64,000 bases of DNA from Pegoplata infirma. Taxonomy: Eukaryota; Arthropoda; Insecta; Diptera; Anthomyiidae. The stretch is from NCBI GenBank assembly GCA_963921195.1, contig OY992540.1, positions 55,932,844 through 55,996,843 of the forward strand, in the 5' to 3' direction. The translations under genes and the position numbers were made by a program. The notes beneath the pieces are model-generated. The model saw only the letters and a list, made by a program, of their open reading frames with translations. It was not told where the DNA came from and did no database searches. Positions 55,338 through 64,000 of this stretch are shown here, in pieces. The number at the start of each line of letters is the position of its first letter. Position 1 is the first letter of the stretch.

Positions 55338-55820
55338 TTCACCAGCTGGTAAATATTTGTTTTATTCACCCCGAGGTGAATTATTAACCAAGTTACAAAC
55401 CCAAGTTACTAAAATTTTTGGTTTTAAGAAATTAAAAACAGTAATTCTTATTTTCTTTTTTGTTAATCTTAGCTTGTATAAGTAGTCAACCTGTGGTGGC
55501 CTCCTGCAACTTTTTTAAAATTAGACACCAGCCTAAAAACATTATCATGTTAAAATTTCACCAGCTGGCGAAGAAAATTTTCATAACTTTATTTTTATTT
55601 TTCATTAAATTTTTTTTATCACTATTATATTTTTCGTAAAAAAATATTATTTGTTTTTTTTCTTGTTAAAAATTTTTTTTATCAAAAAAATTTTGTTTTT
55701 ATCTTTTTGTTGTCTTTACCAAAATTTTATAAATTTTTTTTTAATTTTTTTTTTTTTTCCAAAAATTTTTTTTTTGTTACCAAAATCAATTTTTACCAAA
55801 TCCATTTGTTTAACAAAAGT
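55338..55820. repeat. TTCACCAGCTGG block, copy 2, and inverted A/T array
   Basis: 55338-55350 TTCACCAGCTGGT and 55558-55573 TTCACCAGCTGGCGAA bracket a about 205-bp body matching 11594-11800. To the right, 55574-55820 is a T-rich mirror of the GATGAAAA array (TTTTTCATTAAATTTTTTTTATCA). So the order is array, palindrome, body, palindrome, inverted array. Confidence 0.7.
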
Positions 55821-55826
55821 AAACAA

Positions 55827-56300
55827 AACAAGTTAGACTGTTAAATTCGTCTGCGCCTTCAAAATATAAAATAATCTATTTTGCACTTAAGTACAATACA
55901 AATTTATTTTATCCACGTCCGCAAGAGGGGCAGACTGAAAATTTTAAATTTGTACGTCCTCTGGGTCCAAGTTGGCGTTCTTGAAAGGATGGTTTAGTTC
56001 TTTAAAGGGAAGGTTTTTCCCCCTACACATAAGACATTTTAGTAGCAAATTTCGGGTGACTATTTGTATTTATTTGGATTGCAGTGTCCCTTCAACCGAT
56101 GAACCAATTTACGAATATCGTTAGGATTACAGTTTCGATTTGGTTTGGACTGCATTTTACTTTCAACATGCAGACGGATCCTATTTCGCTCATTTAAAAA
56201 AATATACAGCTCCTTTGGTATGTACAAGCATATTTTCAGCAAAACAATATTATGATTTAATGTTTTGGACAAGAGATACAAATTTCCAAGCATTTTTTTT
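55827..56300 (-). mobile_element. HelB-like fragment
   Basis: Starts AACAAGTTAGACTGTTAAATTCG (tail, minus strand), then GGGTCCAAGTTGGCG, TGGTTTAGTTCTTTAAAGGG, ACACATAAGACATTTTAG, GGATTGCAGTGTCC, and GCTCCTTTGGTATGTAC. Hairpin and head are lost. Confidence 0.6.
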
Positions 56301-57418
56301 TACCCGATCTACTGTGCCATTGTATTGTGCAGTAAAAACAAACATTATTTTCTACAACATACATATTTACTTAAAAGCAGGTGTAGGATATTCAATTTAA
56401 GTTACTTATTTCCGTCTGACCGAATTATAAATGTGTGTTCATCTGTCAGTGTGTTTGTGTATTGGTACATGCTCCCAAAAATAAAAAAAGGTCAATATGA
56501 TTTTGTGACCTTAAAAGTTGAATGCCAAAAACCAAAAAAAAAAAAAAAACAAAAATTAAAGTCAGTGTCTATTTTTTGTGTTGTTGGTAATTCTACTCTT
56601 TTCACATGTCCTTTATATGATTATTTTTATACAAGTGTTTGAACGTAAACTTGACTACTCTATTGTATACACTTAGGCTGCGTTTTTGACATATCGCTTT
56701 AACTTAGTTTAACCGGGAGTTTTATTAAACTTTATAAAAATAAAACCAAGTTTAACCAAGCATTCTGTTTTCCAGTTCAAGTTTAGCAAATGTCGATTAA
56801 CGCAGTATTGCCATACCAAATATCGCATTTCTAATTAGAATAGTTGCCATCATCGCATATTTTTTCCATTAAAATACTACAACATGGCAACAAAAACCAG
56901 TACATTTGAAAATCAGAGGTGTTTTTTTGACGTTTGTGTACCTTAGTTTAACTCTCCAACATTGGTGAGTTAAACTTAAAATAAACCACATCCCAAAAAC
57001 ATAATTTGTGGTTTTAACTCAGTTTAAACCTTAAACCAATAAATTTTACAACTCAAAAACTCAGCCTTAATCACTCGTTTTTACTGACAATTACACTTTT
57101 CAATATGTAATGTTGTCCCCTGACTTACATGAACATATAACACACACTAACACATGGCCTTTGTGAATGTATGTTTGTGTGTATAGTGTAGACTTTCACA
57201 TTCACATACTGTTGAACAGATATTAACCTTTTGTACACTTTGACATCGACACTGATAACTAGTTACTGTCAATTTGTTGTCACTATTGTATTTTTGCTGT
57301 ATGTATGTGTTATTTTAACAGATTGTGTTTGTTAATTTTATTTTTTGTATGAATGAGGATGTATAGATTTAACTACTACTTCCATAACTACTTTTACTAC
57401 CTATATAGTATCCCAGCA
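56301..57418. other. Low-copy stretch, no gene called
   Basis: Frames of 86 and 125 codons (56140-56400, 56265-56642) overlap in different frames and show no known motif; they begin in HelB-derived DNA. TTTAACTTAGTTTAA-like words occur near 56.70-57.05 kb. Confidence 0.5.
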
Positions 57419-57420
57419 AA

Positions 57421-58388
57421 ATTAAATCGAGATTTTGGCGACACAGCATCTTTTTATAGCATACCAAAGCGCATCCAAGGAGGGCTCTTGAGGATGCAGT
57501 AAAAGTAAGGGGAAAAAATTAAAATTTTTTGTTAAGATTTTTTATATCAAACTCAAAATATAAAATTATATTTTGATGAAATTTCATACATGCTTTCCTT
57601 TTTAATATATTTAACTTTTTGAATAAAAAACCATGAGTTTTGGACAAAGATACATGATTTCACTGCATCATTATTGCGCATTAATCAGCGCTGCAAAGAG
57701 TGCTTCAATCATAACACCTCACATTTTGAATGAAAAAAAAAATTGAGTACACTATTTTCACTTTAATTTCAGAAAATACAAATTATATTACAAAAAATGT
57801 CCAATCATATTTTAGAATCTCCAATTATATTTCTAAAATTTCAAATATAATTGAAATTTTTTGAAATGTAATTAAAATTTTTTTAATTATAAATGGTAAT
57901 ATCTGAAATATAAATGGAAGTTTCTGAAATATAATTTGAAATTTTCGGAATATAATTGGAATTTTTTTTTAAGTAATTGGATCTCTTAGGCGATATATCT
58001 TCCAAATGCTTGCAGGGAGACAATTGATTTTCAGAATTAGTCAATTGAATTTAAGGTTTTCCAATTGTATTTAGAAACAGTCAATTGTATTTCAGATTTT
58101 GTAATTTGTGTTTCAGAAATAGTCAAATGTGCTACATCTTTATTCTGCATAAATCAGCTCTAAAAAGATACATGAATTCACTGCATCTTTATAGCGATTT
58201 TTTCAGCGCTTTAAAGAGATGTGAATTCAGTGCATCTTAAGAGCGCTTTTTCGGTGTATCCAACTAGCGCTCTAAAGTGGGACATCGCCTTAGAGAATCA
58301 TGCATGAATTCAGCAGGTTTGGATGCGCTCCTTGACTCGAGTTTCCTTTCCAAAAGCTGCTGCCAGTTCAGCAAAATTTCTGCTGGGA
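57421..58388. mobile_element. TA-flanked element R, TCCCAGCA ends
   Basis: TA, TCCCAGCAAAATT .. AAATTTCTGCTGGGA, TA (57419-57420, 58389-58390). The interior has repeated AATATAATTGGA and CAATTGTATTTCAG words and GCGCTTT(A/T)AAGAG palindromic pieces near both ends. 968 bp, no transposase. Confidence 0.75.
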
Positions 58389-59673
58389 TATATTTATACA
58401 TATTTTTATACCCTCCAACCACAGTATGGGGGTATACCCACTTTGTCATTCCGTGTGTAACGCATCGAAATATCGGTCTAGGACCGCATAAAGTGTATGT
58501 ATTATTGATCAGTGATCGATTCTAAGGCATTCTAGCGATGTACGTCCGCCCGTCTGTCTGTCCGTCCGTCTGTAGTTAACACGATGCAGTCCAAAATAAA
58601 AGAGCTAGACCCCTCAAGTTTGACATAAATATGTCCTATGGTCCTAGGCAGGTTAAGTTCAGAAAAGGGCCAAATCGGACCAGGGGGAAAAAGTTCCCCC
58701 TTGAAAAACTAAACCACCCTCTTGAAAATGCCAATTTTTTATACGGTTTTTTGTATTTTGTGAAACAAATGAAAAAATTTTATGTTCGTAGAAGTTTATA
58801 TTCCTGCGCTTGGACCCAGGGGACTAAAAAATGTCGCTTTTTTGCCCCGCCCCTCTTTAAAGGGCGTGGATAAAAAAATAATTTAAATTATTATAAAACT
58901 AAAATACTTTAGTGCACAAAGCAGACAAAAATGAACTTGTAAACATACACCGTGAGGGTCCAGGAGTCACCCCAGCTCACCTCCTCCCCTTACCTTGCTC
59001 CCCCCCTTTTAAAAAACGCCCCTGTCAACATTTTTTTTTTAATTTTTTACATGTTGGAGGGTACACTCTAAAAAATGCTTGTAAAATTACTACTATAAAG
59101 TGAGCAAATTTCTATGTAAAATAACACACAACGCCTAAAATTGAGCACCAAGTGTTTAAAATTTCAGTTTACACACAAATATTTGAATATTACGCACATT
59201 ATATAGTATTTTGTGTTTAAATAAATAATTTCATAAAGAAATAAACACAAAAATTTTAAAATTACACATTTAATGTTTATTGTAGGCATTTAGTGTTTAA
59301 TTTCCGGAATTAAACATTAAATGCGTAATGTTCAACAATTTTAAAATACGAATTCAAATTGTCAAAATAAAATAGAAAGAAAAATAATTTGAAAAGAATT
59401 TCTTATTCTCGCCATAAATATAAAATAGCGTGAAAAAACATTATAAAAAAAGAAAATATAGTAAAGAAAAGTGCAAGTTTCGGTTTCAATGCAGCATACT
59501 AAAATTTCGAAGAGCCTTATCAAAGGCATTAAAACAAACACAAAATCGAACATGAAGATGTTGTTTATTTCTTGTTTTTTTTTTTTTTGTTAATTTTTGC
59601 GATTATAAAACAGAAAGGTAAGTACCATGAAATTCCTCGAGTTCTTCGAATTATTCTTGACATAAATATAGCT

Positions 59674-61290
59674 ATGTCAGATTCTGAGAATATTTTTTTA
59701 AATAAGAAATTTTAGTGGATGCTGAATATTTTTCTACAGAAAGAATTACTGAGATTCTTAAAATTTGTGTTAAGAAAAAGTGTCTCTATTTAAACTTTTC
59801 TATAAACAAAAATGTATCAGATTCTAACCAGATTCTGGGAAGATTTCAATAAAAAAATTTATATTCTCAAAAATTGCTGTCTGTAGAAAAATTCATCAAT
59901 CTGAGAACTTTTCTCTGTTTTCTGAGTTTTTTTTTCCTAACATAATGTAACAGATTCTGAGTACTTTTCTTTAAAAAAAATATCACAGATACCAAAAATT
60001 GTTTTATAGAAAAAATAATTCGGATTTTTTACAAAAAAAAAATATATGCAATTCGGAGAGTTTTTCCAATGAAAAAAACTTTCTCAGACTCTGAGATTTT
60101 TTCTGTAAAAAAACATTTTAAATTCGTAGAATTTTTTTATTGAAAAAAATCTTTGATTGTAAAAATTTTTCCATAGAAAAAATATTTTAGATTCTAGATA
60201 ATTTTTCGCTAAAAAAAATATTTCAGATTCTTAGAATTTTTCTATAGAAAAACTGTCGTAGATTCTTAGACATCAGATTCTGAGATTTTTTCTGTAAGAA
60301 AAAAATTGAGTTTCATAGAATTTTTCTAGAAAAAAAATATTTCAGATTCACAGAATTTTTCTAAAGGAAAAAAAGTCTCAGTAGAATTTTGCTAGGATAT
60401 TTTTTCTATTTAACAAATGTGTCAGATTCTGAAAATTTTTCTATAGCATAAATGTTTCAGATGCTGAGAATTTTTCTATAGAAAAATTAAAACATTTTAT
60501 ATAGAAAACGTCTTAGATTCTAAAAATGTTTCTATAGAAAAAATATCTCATATTCTGAGAATTTATCTACAAAAAAAAAATCTCAGATTCTAAAAATATT
60601 TTCGTAGAAAAAAATCAGATTCTGGAAATTTTTCTATAGAAAAATGTTTCAGATTCTGAGAAATTTCTATAGAAAAAATGTGTCAGATTCTCAAAATTTT
60701 TCTTTAGAATAAATGTTACAGATTCTGAGAATTTTTCTATAGAAGGAATGTCACCGATTTTGAGAATTTTCCTATAGAAAAAATGTCTCACATTGTGAGA
60801 ATTTTTCTATAGAAAAAAAGTCTATAGAAAGATTCTAATAATTTTTTTGTACAAAAAATGTCTCAGATTCTGAGAATTTTTCTACTGAAAAATGCCATAG
60901 ATTCTAAGAATTTTTCTATAGAAAACATGTCTGAGACTCTGAGAAGTTTTCTGTAGAAAAAATGTATCAGATTCTGAGAATTTTTCTATAAAAAAATGTT
61001 TCAGATTCTGAGAATTTTTCTATAGAAAAAATGTCTCATATTCTGAGAATATTTCTGTAAAAAAATTAGAGTACGAGAAGTTTTCTATATGAAAAATTAA
61101 ATTCTGTGAATTTTTCTATAGAAAAATTTCCAAGATGGTGAGAATTTTCTATAGAAAATTTTTCTTTATTATGAGAACATTTCTATTGATAATATGACTT
61201 AGCTTCTGAAATTTTTTATGTAACAAAATAGATCTGATTCTAAGAATTTTTAATGGAAAAAATTTATTAGATTCTTATAATATTAATTAT
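59674..61290. repeat. Palindromic-unit satellite inside U (best-kept array)
   Basis: Units of about 33-37 bp: CAGATTCTGAGAATTTTTC then TATAGAAAAAATGTCT, repeated without other sequence over about 1.6 kb. Each unit has two palindromes, CTCAGATTCTGAG and TTTTTCTATAGAAAAA. Units near 60.65-61.05 kb are most regular. Confidence 0.9.
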
Positions 61291-61803
61291 TTAAAATTTT
61301 TATATATTTTCAGATTTGGACAACACTTGATATTATCAAAATTCGGATTTTAACAAATTCTGCCTTTTTACGACGTTTAATGTAGCTAATATTTGTTTAT
61401 TTACAATTACGAATTTTAAATATTTATAATTATGTTATTATAAAATTGTATTATAATACTACTATATGTTACTGTTTTTCTTTTGTTACATTTTAGTTTC
61501 TATAATTGATGGATAATTTATGTAAATATTATAATTGCACTTTAGTTAAAATAAAAAGCATATAAATAAAAATAGTGTTTTTTGTATTTTTTATAGAAAT
61601 AAATCACATTAAAATTAAAAAAAACAGATGCATTTTTAAGCATTTTTAATCCATTTTTGCACACAAAGAATGCTTTTTTAAGCACAAACGTTTTAAAATT
61701 ACACATTTTGTGTTTATTGCTAAAGAATTTTCAAAGCCTAGGTGTACATACAAAATGTTTAGGTGTACACACAAAATGTTGAAATTTAAACACATAGTGT
61801 ATT

Positions 61804-61853
61804 TTTACCCACTTTATTGTAGGAGAACAGTTACCTACAATAAAGTGGGTAAA
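61804..61853. repeat. Perfect 20-bp hairpin near the right end of U
   Basis: 61804-61823 (TTTACCCACTTTATTGTAGG) pairs exactly with 61834-61853; loop AGAACAGTTA. It lies about 24 bases inside the U right terminus. Confidence 0.85.
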
Positions 61854-61978
61854 TTTCAACAAAAATTTATAAGAGTGTATAAAAGATTCGGCACAGCCGA
61901 ATTTAACACTCTCACTTGTTTTTATTATTTTTATCTCACCATAATAATAAGAGATGGACAGCGAAAGATCAAATAGTA

Positions 61979-62134
61979 CACTCAAAAATAATTATCTGTA
62001 AGAAAGATAAGAGCAATTCAATGGGAATCGAGCAGTAATTTTTTTTTATTTGAATTGATTGAACAAAATATGAATGAACAAAAATTTACGAAAAAAAAAA
62101 ATATGGATTAATAATATATGGATGAAAACAAATA
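61979..62134 (+). mobile_element. CACTC-type MITE end, truncated
   Basis: TA then CACTCAAAAATAATTATCTG; the partner end is not found before family H begins at about 62135. Confidence 0.35.
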
Positions 62135-63330
62135 TGGGGCATTAGACTGGCATTTTTCTGTATGGCCAAAAAAAGTTTTCTCCAATTTTCAAAGTCCGGG
62201 CAAGTTTTTATTCTACTAGGACTAAAACGGATGTTGTACAAATTTGAGGTCAATCGGATTAAATTTACCCGTGGCGCCCGGCGGTCAAAGTTTTGGATTT
62301 TTGAAAAATTAAAAAAAAAAAATAAAAAAAAAAAAATTTAAATTTTTTCGACACATAATATTTGTTAATTTTGTTGCGGTGATCACGAATATCAAAAAAA
62401 ATTAAAATCGGTCGAACGGTTTTCGAGATATCGCCATTTGAAATTTGCAAAAAATGGCGGTTTTTTCCTACGTTCAAGAAATTTTTTTAAAAACATCACA
62501 ATTTTTTTCTCCTCTGCCATTTCATAGAGCTTAAGACAATCTTTCATTTAAATCTAATTTGAACCAAATCCGATCATTTTATCCCGTGGCGTCCTTTGGT
62601 CAAAGTTTTGGATTTTTGAAAAATTAACACCAAAAATCCAAAACTTTGACCGAAGGGCGCCACGGGATAAAATGATCGGATTTGGCTCAAATTAGATTTA
62701 AATGAAAGATTCTCTTAAGTTCTATGAAATGGTAGAGGAAAAAAAATTGTGATGTTTTTTAAAAAATTTCTTGAACGTAGGAAAAAACCACCATTTTTGT
62801 CATTTTTTGGAAAATTTCAAATGGGGATATCTCGAAAACCGTTAGACCGATTCAAGAAATTTTCAGACATTCGTTTTCAGCATGCCAAAATTAATTAAAA
62901 TAATGTATCAAAAACATTTTTTTTTTTTTTTTGTAAATTTTTAAAAAATCTAACTTTTTATGGTGGAAATTTTTAAAAAATCCAAAACTTTGATCGAAGG
63001 GCGCCACGGGATAAAATGATCGGATTTTGCTCAAACTAGATTTAAATGAAAGACTGTCTTAAGCTCTATGAAATGGCTGAGGGAAAAAAATTGTGATGTT
63101 TTTTAAAAAATTTCTTGAACGTAGGAAAAAACCGCCATTTTTTGCAAATTTCAAATGGCGATATCTCGAAAACCGTTCAAACGCTTTTAATGTTTTTTTT
63201 TTGATATTCATGCTCACCGCATCAAAATTAACAAACATGATGTGTCGAAAGAAATTTAAATTTTTTATTTTTTTTTTTTTTAATTTTTCAAAAATCCAAA
63301 ACTTTGACCGCCGCACGTTGGGTTGAAATG
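62135..63330. mobile_element. Foldback family H copy H2, three arms
   Basis: Arms of about 350 bp: 62277-62625 (inverted), 62626-62985 and 62986-63316 (both direct). Each contains GAACGTAGGAAAAAACC.CCATTTTT, GATATCTCGAAAACCGTT, GGCGCCACGGGATAAAATGATCGGATTT and ATCCAAAACTTTGA. The outer ends GGCGGTCAAAGTTTTGG and CCAAAACTTTGACCGCC pair. It looks like a foldback with one arm duplicated in tandem. Confidence 0.8.
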
Positions 63331-64000
63331 GATCAAAAGTGGCGCTTTATTCAAAACTGAAAAATTTTTTTTTACAAAAATTATTAATTAAGGGTTAAAG
63401 TATATAAAATTACACTAAAAAATCTGTCACAACTATTATTCTGAGTTGTTTACTTTTCTTGCAATCCGCCGTCAAAATCAAATAAGTTTTTGTGTTTTTA
63501 AATATGGTGCTAAAAATTGAAAATCAACTTATTTCTAGAATTTTTTTTTGGTATTTATTCATTCAAAAGTAATTTTTTTATTATGGAACCATCATTTTCA
63601 GGCATTTTCAAATACATTTTTGTTTTCTGTTTTTTGAAAATTGTTGTAAAAATATTTTTGAAATTTTTTTGTAAAATGTTCCAAATTTGGAGTATTTTTA
63701 ATACTTGATGGAATATAAAAAAAAATGTAAGAGGTTGTTATTGCTTATACATTGTGATAATAAAGCATATAGTATAAGCTTTAATCTAAAAAAAAAAAAA
63801 CGTCCGCGTTTAATGCCGTTATTTTTTTATTTAAGATTTTATGAAAAAAATATGGTGGCTTCAATAACACTTCATCACAAAAAAACAAAAAAGTTTCTGA
63901 CCCAGAAACTAGACCCACTTATCCTTATGTATTTTGACCTTCTGAAATCGATTCTGCCATCAGAATTGAATTCTATAGTTGGAGTTTCCTGTGATTTACA
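63331..64000. other. Unclassified end of window, no gene
   Basis: A/T-rich. ATAAGCTTTAATCTAAAAAAA at about 63774 also occurs within TR-3 (about 41739), hinting at a shared fragment. No coding motif. Confidence 0.4.

Larger units (their letters stand above)
59064..61877. mobile_element. TA-flanked element U carrying satellite
   Basis: TA, CACTCTAAAAAATGCTTG and AAATTTATAAGAGTG, TA (59062-59063, 61878-61879). The subterminal AAATTAC..CTATAAAGTG and complementary CACTTTATTG..GTAAATTT extend the TIR to about 40 bases. The 2814-bp interior consists of ATTTAGTGTTTAA-type repeats, about 1.6 kb of palindromic satellite and a perfect hairpin. No transposase. Confidence 0.8.
58404..61920 (+). mobile_element. 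HelB-8, split by element U
   Basis: 58404-59063: ATACCCTCCAACCACAGTAT head, core, GTCC tract, CAGTCCAAAATAAAAGAGCT, GGACCAGGGGGAAAAAGTTC, CGCTTGGACCCAGGGGAC, CCCCGCCCCTCTTTAAAGGG, to GTTGGAGGGTA. 61878-61920: TATAAAAGATTCGGCACAGC, hairpin ATTCGGC/GCCGAAT (61886-61902), ACACTCTCACTTGTT. Joined at TA it is a full HelB of about 700 bp. Confidence 0.85.

Noticed and set aside
56140..56642. Overlapping 86- and 125-codon frames
   Set aside because: Different frames of the same DNA, begin in HelB-derived sequence, no motif.

Overview
The window reads as intergenic or heterochromatic DNA of a higher (schizophoran) fly. It is strongly A/T-rich, full of homopolymer runs, and carries many copies of short Helitron-like repeats of the mini-me/DINE-1 type known from Diptera: a (TA)n stretch, then a conserved core, then GTCC/GTCT microsatellite, with a 3' hairpin built on ATTCGGC..GCCGAAT. 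I found no host protein-coding gene, rRNA gene or intact tRNA gene. Long open frames are scarce. The longest are low-complexity (poly-Phe/Ile/Lys), lie inside transposons, or have no recognisable motif. The only coding remnants I can support are a broken non-LTR retrotransposon reverse-transcriptase piece (about 26.5-26.9 kb, minus) and two mirror-image C-terminal pieces of a Tc1/mariner-type transposase (43.0-44.15 kb).

Layout. 0-2.65 kb: a palindromic-unit satellite split by a Helitron-like element (HelA), itself split by two hAT-like elements. 3.4-11.6 kb: fragments of HelA, HelB and HelC plus low-copy DNA. 11.6-16 kb: a GATGAAAA array, two long foldback elements and a TA-flanked MITE. 19.3-21.0 kb: a Transib-like element with a perfect 28-bp TIR. 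21.0-25.2 kb: a deep nest in which HelA contains element J (with a small MITE, another HelA and a tRNA-derived SINE) and a hAT-like element. 26.5-32.2 kb: satellite broken up by a second SINE, TIR elements, a second J copy and HelA-4. 32.8-35.5 kb: HelB and HelA head to head beside a composite foldback. 36.1-39.05 kb: a foldback holding a second Transib-like element. 39.4-45.9 kb: a 1.1-kb foldback, a third Transib-like element, and HelB split by a 1.73-kb palindromic Tc1-type element. 46-47.5 kb: apparently low-copy DNA with CA/TG microsatellites. 47.9-55.8 kb: MITEs, a foldback, and a GATGAAAA array interrupted by HelB and by a four-level nested hAT-like stack. 57.4-62 kb: two TA-flanked elements, one of which carries about 1.6 kb of the satellite and splits a HelB. 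62.1-63.3 kb: a three-armed inverted repeat.

There is no operon or pathway to describe. What ties the window together is the insertion history, which can be read from target-site duplications. The most interesting signals are: three elements with CACAGTG/CACGGTG termini and 5-bp duplications (the Transib/RAG signature); two different hAT-like elements using almost the same 8-bp site in two copies of one Helitron-like repeat; many long near-perfect palindromes able to form dsRNA; and a satellite whose unit is two palindromes and which is both host and cargo of transposons. Family names HelA, HelB, HelC, D, E, F, H, J and so on are labels used only here. Superfamily calls rest on termini and duplications seen by eye, with no alignment or database search.
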